Of a stretch of DNA of 64,000 nucleotides, positions 26,000-34,135 are shown one piece after another. The number at the start of each line of letters is the position of its first letter. Position 1 is the first letter of the stretch. Under the pieces are notes generated by a model, which saw nothing but the letters and a program-made list of their open reading frames with translations, was not told where the DNA came from and did not search any database. Position numbers and translations under genes: made by a program. Origin of the DNA: Pontiellaceae bacterium B12219 (GTDB taxonomy: Bacteria > Verrucomicrobiota > Kiritimatiellia > Kiritimatiellales > Pontiellaceae); contig JARNMJ010000015.1 of the NCBI GenBank assembly GCA_029432795.1, positions 22,525-86,524 on the forward strand, read 5' to 3'.

Positions 26000-27649
26000 A
26001 TGGAACAGTTGAAGAAAAATGAAGCTTTTGGCGGTCCGGAAGGGCCCGTTGTGCTGGTGATTATGGATGGCGTCGGAATCGGTAAAAATCCGGAAAGCGA
26101 CTGCGTTGCGCTTGCAAATACGCCGAATCTGGACTGGCTGAAGGAAAATGCGGTTTATACGGAACTGGCGGCGCACGGCGTTGCGGTGGGACTGCCGGAC
26201 GACGGCGATATGGGCAATTCCGAAGTGGGTCATAATGCCATCGGATGCGGTCGTGTTTTTGCTCAGGGCGCGGCTTTGGTTGGCGATGCCATCCGAACCG
26301 GTTCCATGTATGAAGGCGATGTCTGGAAAGAAGTGATTGCCAATGTAAACGATAAAGAGTCAACCCTGCATTTCATCGGCCTGTTTTCCGATGGCAACGT
26401 GCATTCCAATATCAACCACCTGGAAGCAATGCTGCGGAAAGCCAAAGAACGGGGCGTTAAAAAAGTCCGCGTTCACCCGTTGATCGACGGGCGCGATGTG
26501 CCGCCGACATCGGTGCTCGAATATGTTGAACGTTTCGACAAGTTCCTGGCGGAGATCAATGCCGACGGTTCGGTGGATTATTGTGTGGCTTCCGGTGGCG
26601 GCCGTATGAACATTACGATGGATCGCTATGATGCGGATTGGAGCATGGTGGAACGCGGTTGGAAAGCCCATGTGAAAGCAGAAGCCACTCCGTTTGCTTC
26701 CATGAAAGAAGCGATTGAACAGTTCCGCTTGAATAAGCCGGGTATTCTGGATCAGGACCTGCCTGCTTTCGTGATTGAGCGCGACGGAAAACCCGTTGGC
26801 CCGATTGTGGATGGCGACAGTGTGATCTTCTTTAACTTCCGCGGCGACCGCTCGTTGGAAATTACCAAGGCGTTTGAGGCCGATGAAATTTCCGAATTCG
26901 ATCGCGGTCCGAAGCCCGACGTTGTTTACGCCGGAATGATGCAGTATGACGGCGATCTGGGGGTTCCGGAAAAGTATCTTGTGACTCCGCCGGCAATTGA
27001 CCGCACGATGAGCGAATATCTCTCCAATGCCGGCGTGAAGCAGTTTGCCATTTCGGAAACGCAGAAATTCGGGCATGTGACCTATTTCTTCAACGGCAAT
27101 AACTCCGGTAAATTTGAAACCGAAACCTGGAAGGAAATTCCGTCTGATGTCTGCCCGTTCGAGGATGCACCGCGCATGAAAGCGGATGAGGTGACGGAAG
27201 AAGTGCTGAAAGCCATTGAAAGCGGTGAGTATAAATTTATCCGGTTGAACTACCCGAACGGCGACATGGTCGGCCACACCGGCGACTTTGAAGCGGTTAA
27301 GATTTCGGTGCAGGCTGTGGATGAAGGACTGGGCCGTATTCTGGAAGCATTGAAAGCCAAAAACGGGATTCTGGTTTGTTCCGCCGACCACGGAAATTCA
27401 GATGATATGTGCGAGCTGGATAAAAAGACCGGCGAAGTGAAGCACGATGCTTCCGGAAAAACGTTCCCGAAAACATCGCACTCGCTCAATCCGGTTCCGG
27501 CGTATGTGTATGACGCATCGGGCGCTTCCAAGGTTCGGAAGGCGGATGTTGAAAAACCGGGCATTGCCAACCTGGCGGCCACCTGCATCACGCTGCTGGG
27601 TTATGTTCCGCCTGCGGATTACACTCCGAGCATTGTTGAAGTTGGTTAA
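26000..27649 (+). CDS. gpmI: 2,3-bisphosphoglycerate-independent phosphoglycerate mutase
   Basis: A 549-residue glycolytic enzyme interconverting 3- and 2-phosphoglycerate with two Mn2+ ions. Metal-site motif V-L-V-I-M-D-G-V-G at the start, nucleophile serine in D-M-G-N-S-E-V-G-H-N, and C-terminal V-C-S-A-D-H-G-N. It is slightly longer than the usual 510-520 residues, with extra sequence near the C-terminus (about 470-500). CAGGAG lies before the start. Confidence 0.96.
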   Translation: MEQLKKNEAFGGPEGPVVLVIMDGVGIGKNPESDCVALANTPNLDWLKENAVYTELAAHGVAVGLPDDGDMGNSEVGHNAIGCGRVFAQGAALVGDAIRTGSMYEGDVWKEVIANVNDKESTLHFIGLFSDGNVHSNINHLEAMLRKAKERGVKKVRVHPLIDGRDVPPTSVLEYVERFDKFLAEINADGSVDYCVASGGGRMNITMDRYDADWSMVERGWKAHVKAEATPFASMKEAIEQFRLNKPGILDQDLPAFVIERDGKPVGPIVDGDSVIFFNFRGDRSLEITKAFEADEISEFDRGPKPDVVYAGMMQYDGDLGVPEKYLVTPPAIDRTMSEYLSNAGVKQFAISETQKFGHVTYFFNGNNSGKFETETWKEIPSDVCPFEDAPRMKADEVTEEVLKAIESGEYKFIRLNYPNGDMVGHTGDFEAVKISVQAVDEGLGRILEALKAKNGILVCSADHGNSDDMCELDKKTGEVKHDASGKTFPKTSHSLNPVPAYVYDASGASKVRKADVEKPGIANLAATCITLLGYVPPADYTPSIVEVG

Positions 27650-27675
27650 AGGAAGCATCCTTTAAACGCGTCAGG

Positions 27676-27733
27676 AAGGCTGCGAAGATGCGAGGCATGA
27701 TTGCTTTGCGCTCTTCGCGGCCTTTGTTTATTA
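27676..27733 (+). terminator. Probable terminator after gpmI
   Basis: A 13-bp stem, AAGGCTGCGAAGA paired with TCTTCGCGGCCTT (one G-T pair), with a 23-base loop and then TTGTTTATT. The T tract is weak. Confidence 0.6.
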
Positions 27734-27746
27734 TGGGTCACAAATC

Positions 27747-28238
27747 ATGAAAACGGTACTCCATTCACTTATAGCACTACTCATCGGTCTCGGGGCCGTG
27801 CAGGCCCAGGAAGCGGCACATGTTCCAGAGGTTGGAAAGTTCGATGAATATCTCGAATCCGGCATGGAGGTGGCGGGGGTCCGCGCTCCCTATTATGATG
27901 ATGAGGGGGAGCTGCGGGCTCAGCTCTATGGGGGAAAAGCCAAGGTGCTGGCCGGCGGCGTTGCCGATGTTTCCAACCTCCGGATCGATGTGTATCAGGA
28001 TGGCGTTTTGATGATGACGGTTTTTGCGCCGCAATGTTTCACTAAAATCGAAGACGTCGATGGAAATAACGTGTTGATGGTTTATTCCGAGGGGGACGTG
28101 CTGATTGATATGGATCAGATGACCGTAACCGGCCGGGGGTTTAATTTTTCATCGGAAAAAAATCAGTTTGAGATTCTGCACAATTCCAAAGTTCTGGTGA
28201 AGGAATCCGCGCGGGGCATGCAGGGGGTTGAATTATGA
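27747..28238 (+). CDS. Secreted LptC-like protein of the LPS export locus
   Basis: A 163-residue protein with a signal peptide (about 1-20, V-Q-A-Q-E) and a beta-rich body with alternating Y-x-D-x-G-E-L-R-A-Q-L-Y-G-G-K-A. This resembles the LptC/OstA fold that carries LPS across the periplasm. The assignment rests on fold pattern and position before an OstA-domain lipoprotein and lptB. An exact TTCCA repeat (27823-27837) lies in frame, encoding V-P-E-V-G. The stop overlaps the next start. Confidence 0.7.
   Translation: MKTVLHSLIALLIGLGAVQAQEAAHVPEVGKFDEYLESGMEVAGVRAPYYDDEGELRAQLYGGKAKVLAGGVADVSNLRIDVYQDGVLMMTVFAPQCFTKIEDVDGNNVLMVYSEGDVLIDMDQMTVTGRGFNFSSEKNQFEILHNSKVLVKESARGMQGVEL
27823..27837. 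repeat. TTCCA-N5-TGGAA palindrome in the LptC-like gene
   Basis: Exact copy, spacer GAGGT, just after the signal-peptide codons. Confidence 0.85.
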
Positions 28239-29305
28239 AGCATGCCGTTACGTTATTCCTGCTGAGTACGGTGCTGTTGGTGTCGTGTTCCAAACGGGAG
28301 CGCTCGGACGCCGAGGAAGCAGAGTGGGCTGAAATTGAAGCCTTGGCAGCGGATGCGGCCGAGGTTCCGGCGTCTGGAAACAAAATGCCGAATGCGGAGC
28401 CAACCATTGGAACCGTGGCGGACAGCGAATTCGAGCCGTATTTAAAACGGTTGGCCGAAATGAAAACCATTCAAAGGGCGGCCGGCGAAACGCTGCTTAC
28501 CAGCGAACGTCTGGTGCTGGACGATGAGAAGCGTTTTGTGCAAATGGAAGAAAATGTGGTGGTTGTGGATGATCAGGGCACGTTGATGACCGATCGTTTG
28601 GTCGGCCGGTTTTCGGTTTCGAACGAAGTGGAATTTATTGAGGCGCATGGGAATGTCGGTCTGGTGAGCAGCAACCGGTCGGCTTCGGCCGAACACGCCA
28701 TATACAACTATCGAAGCGGATATGTGCAGATGGAGGGGAAGGCCTCCGCTTCGGACGGCAGTAACCGGCTGAGCGGAGAACGCATTAAACTCTGGATTCG
28801 GGGAAATCGGAAAATGATTTGTGAACCGAATGTGCTGCTGGAAATCAGCCCCGACTCGGGGGTTAAAATTGAAGGAATGTCCGGTCAGACGAACGCATTG
28901 ACCGAAGTACGTGCCGATCTGGCAGAATATAATGAAGAAGAGGGCTGGGCCGAGCTCGTTGGCCGCGTACGGATTCGCGATTCCCGGGCGGCTATGAATT
29001 GTGAAAAAATACGCATTTACTTAAAAGAGGATAACGAAATTGATTGGATCGAAGCGGTAGGCGAGGTAATAATTCAATCTGACGATAGGAAAGCGCTGGC
29101 CGATCGGGCGACGTACCATGCGGATGAAGGAAAATTCGTGTTGGAAGGTGATCCGAAGGTTAAGCAGGGACTGAATGTGATGACCGGCGATCGGATAGTA
29201 TTCTGGCATGAGAATCGGCGAATGGTTTGCGAACCGAATGCCCGGGTCCTGCTCTATCTGGACGAAGAGACGAAAGCAAAATTTCTGAAAGATATAGACG
29301 ACTAA
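28235..29305 (+). CDS. OstA/LptA-type LPS transport lipoprotein
   Basis: A 356-residue protein with a lipoprotein signal (lipobox L-V-S-C at about residues 16-19) and repeated OstA-like beta strands over about 85-350 (for example L-V-L-D-D-E-K-R-F-V-Q-M-E-E-N-V and later Y-H-A-D-E-G-K-F-V-L-E-G-D-P-K-V). This is the jellyroll stack of LptA, here about twice as long and probably lipid-anchored. It should bridge LPS between membranes. It abuts lptB. A one-mismatch TTCCA repeat lies at 28365-28379. Confidence 0.78.
   Translation: MKHAVTLFLLSTVLLVSCSKRERSDAEEAEWAEIEALAADAAEVPASGNKMPNAEPTIGTVADSEFEPYLKRLAEMKTIQRAAGETLLTSERLVLDDEKRFVQMEENVVVVDDQGTLMTDRLVGRFSVSNEVEFIEAHGNVGLVSSNRSASAEHAIYNYRSGYVQMEGKASASDGSNRLSGERIKLWIRGNRKMICEPNVLLEISPDSGVKIEGMSGQTNALTEVRADLAEYNEEEGWAELVGRVRIRDSRAAMNCEKIRIYLKEDNEIDWIEAVGEVIIQSDDRKALADRATYHADEGKFVLEGDPKVKQGLNVMTGDRIVFWHENRRMVCEPNARVLLYLDEETKAKFLKDIDD
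28365..28379. repeat. TTCCA-N5-TGGAA family, one-mismatch copy
   Basis: TTCCG-GCGTC-TGGAA in the low-complexity stretch after the lipobox, encoding V-P-A-S-G. Confidence 0.5.
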
Positions 29306-30043
29306 ATGGCTGCTGAAGAAACGTATCTCATCAAGACGGAAAAGCTGGTAAAGGCCTATAAGGGCCGGAAGGTCGTTCGTGAAGTGGACATCAATGTAAA
29401 GGCTGGTGAAATTGTCGGTCTGCTCGGTCCGAACGGTGCCGGAAAAACGACCAGCTTTTATATGATTGTCGGATTGGTTAAACCCACAACCGGGAAGGTC
29501 TTTTTCAATGGAAAAGATGTCACCAAAACGCCGATGTTCAAGCGCGCCAGAATGGGTATGGGATATCTTTCTCAGGAACCCTCGATTTTCAGAAAGCTCA
29601 CCGTGCAGGATAATGTGATGGCAATTCTGGAAACACTGCCGCTTTCGCATAAAGCGCGTAAAGAGCGCATGGAGCAATTGCTCGAAGATCTGAAAATCAG
29701 CAAACTGGCTAAGCAGAAAGCTTTTACGCTTTCGGGCGGGGAGCGGCGCCGGTTGGAAATTGCCCGTTCGCTGGTTTCGCAGCCTGATATTATCCTGTTG
29801 GATGAACCGTTTGCCGGGGTTGATCCGCTGGCCGTGAACGATGTTCAGGAAATTGTCAAAACGCTGAAAAAGCGCGGGCTGGGTGTTTTGATTACCGACC
29901 ACAGCGTACGCGATACACTTGAAGTGGTGGATCGGGCGTATCTGCTTTGCGACGGCCAGGTGCTCCGTGAGGGCAACAGTGAATTTTTAGTAAATGACGA
30001 GATGAGTCGCGAACTTTATCTGGGACCGCGATTCAGTATGTAA
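29306..30043 (+). CDS. lptB: LPS export ABC transporter ATPase LptB
   Basis: A 245-residue ATPase. Walker A G-P-N-G-A-G-K-T-T, Q-loop L-S-Q-E-P-S-I-F, signature L-S-G-G-E-R-R-R, Walker B I-I-L-L-D-E-P-F-A-G-V-D-P and H-loop T-D-H-S-V-R. It drives LPS from the inner membrane with LptFG, which are not in this window. The start directly follows the upstream stop (TAAATG). Confidence 0.95.
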   Translation: MAAEETYLIKTEKLVKAYKGRKVVREVDINVKAGEIVGLLGPNGAGKTTSFYMIVGLVKPTTGKVFFNGKDVTKTPMFKRARMGMGYLSQEPSIFRKLTVQDNVMAILETLPLSHKARKERMEQLLEDLKISKLAKQKAFTLSGGERRRLEIARSLVSQPDIILLDEPFAGVDPLAVNDVQEIVKTLKKRGLGVLITDHSVRDTLEVVDRAYLLCDGQVLREGNSEFLVNDEMSRELYLGPRFSM

Positions 30044-30064
30044 CACAACCGAAAGGAGCAAGCC

Positions 30065-30361
30065 ATGCAAGTAAGTATCACAGGACGGCATGTTAATGTA
30101 ACCAGCAATGTAAAAGAGCATGTCATGGATAAGCTCGAACGTTGCTTAGGACTGTTCCCTCGAATAGAAAGTGTGAAGGTCATTCTGGATACAGAAAAGC
30201 GGGATCAAGTGGCTGAGATCGTCATTCAGGGAGCCGATCATATTCGGGTAACCGCAAAAGAAGAATCAGAAAACCTGTATGATGCAATTGATCGGGCGAT
30301 TGAGCATGCCGAGCGGCAAATGCGCAAAAACCGTGATAAAGTACAGGATCATCATAAGTAA
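30065..30361 (+). CDS. hpf: Ribosome hibernation-promoting factor, short form
   Basis: A 98-residue HPF/RaiA protein, starting M-Q-V-S-I-T-G-R-H with the basic stretch near the C-terminus (A-E-R-Q-M-R-K-N-R-D-K). It binds the 30S decoding region to silence or pair ribosomes in stationary phase. It is the short form without the dimerisation tail. AAAGGAG precedes the start. Its place after lptB recalls the proteobacterial lptB-rpoN-hpf-ptsN order, but rpoN is missing. Confidence 0.93.
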   Translation: MQVSITGRHVNVTSNVKEHVMDKLERCLGLFPRIESVKVILDTEKRDQVAEIVIQGADHIRVTAKEESENLYDAIDRAIEHAERQMRKNRDKVQDHHK

Positions 30362-30388
30362 TTTTTTAATCATTTCAGGAGGTAAATT

Positions 30389-31327
30389 GTGGCCATAACC
30401 GTTAAAACGCTGTGGGAAGAAGGGGCAGATATTCTGTCATTGAGCATTATTGCCGGTGAGCAGTATCTGGATCGGAAACTTCCGGAAACCACGATGAATC
30501 GCCCGGGTTTGGCGTTAACCGGTTTTTTCCAGTATTTCGCCAACCAGCGATTGCAGATTTTCGGTTTGGCTGAATTTACCTATCTGAAAAGTCTTCCCCA
30601 GGAAGAAAAGATGAAACGGCTCGTCGAGCTGTTTGAACAGCAGATTCCCGGCATCGTGATCACGCGGAACCGGAAGGCTCCGAGGGAAATTCTGGATCTG
30701 GCTGAAGAATATAAAGTGCCGGTCATGCGTACGCCGATGGTTACCATGAATTTTGTGAACGAATGCACGGTCATTCTTGAAAAACTGACGGCACCGCAGG
30801 AGCGGATTCAGGGGACCTGCATGGAGCTGATGGGAATCGGCGTTTTGCTGCGCGGGGCTCCCGGGATTGGAAAAAGTGAAACGGCACTTTCGCTGGTTGA
30901 ACGCGGATACAGTCTGGTTTCCGATGATGTGACGGAAGTGCGCAGAACCACCCGGGGACGTTTGGTCTGCTGGGCGAATGAAGTGACCCGGTATCATATG
31001 GAAATCCGCGGGTTGGGGATCATTCATGTTCCAAGTCTTTTTGGCGTGGCCGCAATCCGCCGTCAAACGGAGCTGGATCTGGTGATCGATCTGAAGCCGC
31101 CGACAGGCGACGAAGACCGTACCGGTGTTCACCCTGATGTCATAGAATTAATGGGGGTCAAGGTCCCGTGTATTACTCTTCCGGTTCGTTCCGGCCGCGA
31201 TATGGCGAATATCGTTGAGGTGGCGGCTCTGAATCAGAAGCTCAAAGAACTGGGGCATGATGCGGCGAAAGAACTCGACGATAAAATTATTAACCGGCTG
31301 ACCAGAGGACGGGTGCGCAATGGCTGA
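30389..31327 (+). CDS. hprK: HPr kinase/phosphorylase
   Basis: A 312-residue enzyme that phosphorylates and dephosphorylates a serine of HPr. An N-terminal domain (about 1-130) is followed by Walker A G-A-P-G-I-G-K-S-E, the acidic pair in L-V-S-D-D-V, and the family signature E-I-R-G-L-G-I-I-H-V. GTG start after AGGAGG. The end overlaps ptsH by 8 bp. Confidence 0.95.
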   Translation: MAITVKTLWEEGADILSLSIIAGEQYLDRKLPETTMNRPGLALTGFFQYFANQRLQIFGLAEFTYLKSLPQEEKMKRLVELFEQQIPGIVITRNRKAPREILDLAEEYKVPVMRTPMVTMNFVNECTVILEKLTAPQERIQGTCMELMGIGVLLRGAPGIGKSETALSLVERGYSLVSDDVTEVRRTTRGRLVCWANEVTRYHMEIRGLGIIHVPSLFGVAAIRRQTELDLVIDLKPPTGDEDRTGVHPDVIELMGVKVPCITLPVRSGRDMANIVEVAALNQKLKELGHDAAKELDDKIINRLTRGRVRNG

Positions 31328-31598
31328 AGAGACTATTGTTAAAGATTTCAAAGTCATGAATGAATATGGCATTCATGCCCGCCCGGCCGCGCTTCTGGTT
31401 AAGGCGGCGGGGAAGTATGAATGCGATATCTTCATCGAAAAGGATGGAAATAAGGTTTCGTGCAAGAGCATCATGGGATTGATGACGATCGAAGGATATC
31501 CGGGCAGCATTATGAAGGTTTCGGCCTCGGGATGCGATGCGGCCGATGCGATGAACGAGATCGGAGAATTGTTCAATTCCAAATTTGGAGAGGATTAA
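31320..31598 (+). CDS. ptsH: Phosphocarrier protein HPr
   Basis: A 92-residue HPr. The enzyme I-phosphorylated histidine lies in G-I-H-A-R-P-A (His19) and the HprK target serine in C-K-S-I-M-G-L-M (Ser50), so both signals are preserved. No sugar-specific enzyme II is adjacent; a regulatory role is possible. Confidence 0.95.
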   Translation: MAEETIVKDFKVMNEYGIHARPAALLVKAAGKYECDIFIEKDGNKVSCKSIMGLMTIEGYPGSIMKVSASGCDAADAMNEIGELFNSKFGED

Positions 31599-31603
31599 TT
31601 CCT

Positions 31604-33373
31604 GTGACCGGAAAACAGGTGAAAACAGAGATTGCCCTGAAGGGGATCGGCGTATCCCCGGGCATTGCTGTGTTTTCATCTCAGCTGCTGACTCCGCACA
31701 CGGATAAAGCCGTTCGACGCCCCATTTCCGAAGAGGAGGTTCCTTCCGAAATTTTGCGGTTCGAAGACGCATTAATTGCGACGCACGACCAGATTAAGCA
31801 TATTCAAAAGCAGGTGTCGCAGGTGCTTGGCGATGAGCATGCCAGCATTTTTGATGCGCATATGCTGGTGGTGGACGACCGCACGTTTATTGAGGACGTC
31901 ATCCGAACCATCAAAAAGGATTTAATTAATGTGGAGCCGGTGCTGCAGTCGGTCGCCAACCGATATGCCGACATGCTGTCCAAGGTGGAGGACTCCTATC
32001 TGGCTGAACGGGCAGCTGATATCCGGGATGTCACCAAACGAATACTGGCCAATCTGGCCGGTGAAACGCTGGATCAGATGAAGCAGATCAAGGAGCCCTG
32101 CATTGTTGTGGCTCACGATTTATCGCCATCCGATACGGCGAGCATCAATAAGACGCTGGTGAAAGCCTTCGTTACAGACCTTGGAAGTTCCACCTCTCAT
32201 ACGGCCATCATGGCCAAAGCGCTTGAAGTTCCGGCTGTGGTCGGGCTGCATAATATCACTGCTGTTGTGAATTCCGGAGAAACGGTTCTGATTGACGGAG
32301 GAAAGGGGCTTGTTTTTGTAAACCCTACCGAAGAAAGGTTAGAGGAATATCGGAAGCGTGCCGAAGATCAGGAACAGATTTTATTGGAGCTGGCCTCCTT
32401 GCGCGATAAAGCGCCGGAAACAATGGATGGTTATCTGGTTCCCATTACAGCCAATATTGAGCTGCTTGAAGAGCTCGAAGGCGTGGATGCCCGCGGAGCT
32501 AAGGGAATCGGTCTGTTTCGTACTGAGTTTCTGTTTCTCGGGAAAAATTCTCTGCCCGGCGAAGAGCAGCAATACGAAGCCTATGTTCGGGCAGCTAAAA
32601 GCCAGTACCCTTCGCCGGTGGTGATCCGGACGCTGGATCTTGGTGCTGATAAACTGCCCAGCGGCTTTGAAAATCCGGATGAAATGAACCCGTTTCTCGG
32701 CGACCGTGCCATTCGGTTGTGTTTGTCTCATCCGGAACTGTTCAAAACGCAGCTGCGGGCCATTCTGCGGGCCAGTGTGCACGACAATATCCGCATGATG
32801 TATCCCATGGTTTCCTGTGTGCAGGAAGTGATGGACGCGAATACCTTGTTGCGCCAATGCATGATGGAATTGAGCAAAGAAGGAATCGGCTTTAACCAGG
32901 ATATCCAGATCGGAACCATGATCGAGGTTCCTTCCGCCGCGTTGATTGCCGACCTGATTGCGCCGCATGTCAGTTTTTTCAGTCTGGGAACCAATGATCT
33001 GATTCAGTACACCATGGCGGTGGACCGCGGAAATGAAAATGTGGCGCATCTTTATAAGCCGACACATATGGCTATTATTCGCCTGATTGACCACGTGGTG
33101 AAAGTCAGCCGTAAATATGGGCTATGGACCTGCGTTTGCGGGCAGATGGCCGCATCGCCGCATCTGGTGCCTTTGCTGATTGGTCTGGGAGTGGATGAAC
33201 TTTCGGTCAGCCCGTCGCAGGCGCCGGTGATTAAGGATGTCATTCGAAAACTCTATTATTCCAGTGCAGTCGAGCTGGCTCAGAAGGCGCTCAATTCAGC
33301 TTCCGCTGAACATGTGGAGCATTTGTGTCGCGAGCTGATTGAAGAGATTGCTCCGGAAGTGCTTGAGCTATAG
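31604..33373 (+). CDS. ptsI: Phosphoenolpyruvate-protein phosphotransferase (enzyme I)
   Basis: A 589-residue enzyme I. N-terminal HPr-binding domain, phospho-histidine region T-S-H-T-A-I-M-A-K, then the PEP-binding barrel with G-L-F-R-T-E-F-L and S-L-G-T-N-D-L-I-Q-Y. Near the C-terminus it has C-V-C-G-Q-M-A-A-S, retaining the catalytic cysteine. GTG 31604 after GGAGAGG is chosen; a longer frame overlapping ptsH from 31460 is not supported. It hands phosphate from PEP to HPr. Confidence 0.95.
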   Translation: MTGKQVKTEIALKGIGVSPGIAVFSSQLLTPHTDKAVRRPISEEEVPSEILRFEDALIATHDQIKHIQKQVSQVLGDEHASIFDAHMLVVDDRTFIEDVIRTIKKDLINVEPVLQSVANRYADMLSKVEDSYLAERAADIRDVTKRILANLAGETLDQMKQIKEPCIVVAHDLSPSDTASINKTLVKAFVTDLGSSTSHTAIMAKALEVPAVVGLHNITAVVNSGETVLIDGGKGLVFVNPTEERLEEYRKRAEDQEQILLELASLRDKAPETMDGYLVPITANIELLEELEGVDARGAKGIGLFRTEFLFLGKNSLPGEEQQYEAYVRAAKSQYPSPVVIRTLDLGADKLPSGFENPDEMNPFLGDRAIRLCLSHPELFKTQLRAILRASVHDNIRMMYPMVSCVQEVMDANTLLRQCMMELSKEGIGFNQDIQIGTMIEVPSAALIADLIAPHVSFFSLGTNDLIQYTMAVDRGNENVAHLYKPTHMAIIRLIDHVVKVSRKYGLWTCVCGQMAASPHLVPLLIGLGVDELSVSPSQAPVIKDVIRKLYYSSAVELAQKALNSASAEHVEHLCRELIEEIAPEVLEL

Positions 33374-34102
33374 TTCAGCATTTCTGCTGGTGCCGGACTG
33401 AGTTGACTGCACGAATTCCATGACGTAATTTACCGCGATTAAAATCATGTTCCAGCTATAGGAATAAGCCGAGCTGATTTCATGCCCGAGCATCTTTCCG
33501 TAGGTTGCCCATTGGGGCGAACCGATCATGACCATCCAGCAGCCGATCAATAGAACATTGCTGATGAAGATGACGGCATAGGAAAAAATACGGCCGTGTT
33601 CCTGTATATCCGGCTGATGTTCCGCGAGCATGCTGACGGTGAAGGTGATGTGGAACGCCCACGTCAGCCCCACCGCCGCCAGCCACCAGATTCGATAGGG
33701 CTCAAGATTCAGTTTGAGGCCGAGCAGGTAATACAGCGCGATTACGATGAAGGTATAGAACGGAAAGAAATACGGCGCGAGGGTGATCAGAAAATTGGTT
33801 TTCGAAAGTTCAACATGTCCGCCTTCTTTTCCGACTTTAATTTTTCCGATGCGCCCGCCCATCATCAGTGCCCAGAGCGCATGGGTTAATTCATGAGCCA
33901 GCACATAGGTTCGAACGGGGCGGGGCAGCAGAAAGTAGATGAATACCCAGGTGACAAATCCGATCGGAAGTGCCCACGATTCCCACGAGCTGCTAACGGC
34001 TGATTCGCTGGTGTGCAGATAGAGCTGATAGGTGGCGATGGAAACCGACCAGCACATCGGGATCAGGCCGATCCCGATCAGCATTTTAATGAATTTCCAC
34101 AT
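33368..34102 (-). CDS. M50-like membrane zinc metalloprotease
   Basis: A 244-residue membrane protein with about six hydrophobic segments. H-E-L-T-H (His70-Glu71-His74) lies at the cytoplasmic end of a transmembrane helix, the zinc site of site-2-protease-like families. No PDZ domain is seen. The C-terminal zinc ligand cannot be placed surely. It converges with ptsI, overlapping by 6 bp, and is separated from the upstream cytochrome gene by an exact TTCCA palindrome. The substrate is unknown. Confidence 0.7.
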   Translation of the reverse strand: MWKFIKMLIGIGLIPMCWSVSIATYQLYLHTSESAVSSSWESWALPIGFVTWVFIYFLLPRPVRTYVLAHELTHALWALMMGGRIGKIKVGKEGGHVELSKTNFLITLAPYFFPFYTFIVIALYYLLGLKLNLEPYRIWWLAAVGLTWAFHITFTVSMLAEHQPDIQEHGRIFSYAVIFISNVLLIGCWMVMIGSPQWATYGKMLGHEISSAYSYSWNMILIAVNYVMEFVQSTQSGTSRNAEL

Positions 34103-34118
34103 CGCCGTTATGTAGCCG

Positions 34119-34133
34119 TTCCAACGATTGGAA
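34119..34133. repeat. TTCCA-N5-TGGAA palindrome between cytochrome and protease genes
   Basis: Exact copy, spacer ACGAT. It occupies about half of the 33-bp gap. Confidence 0.88.
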
Positions 34134-34135
34134 AC

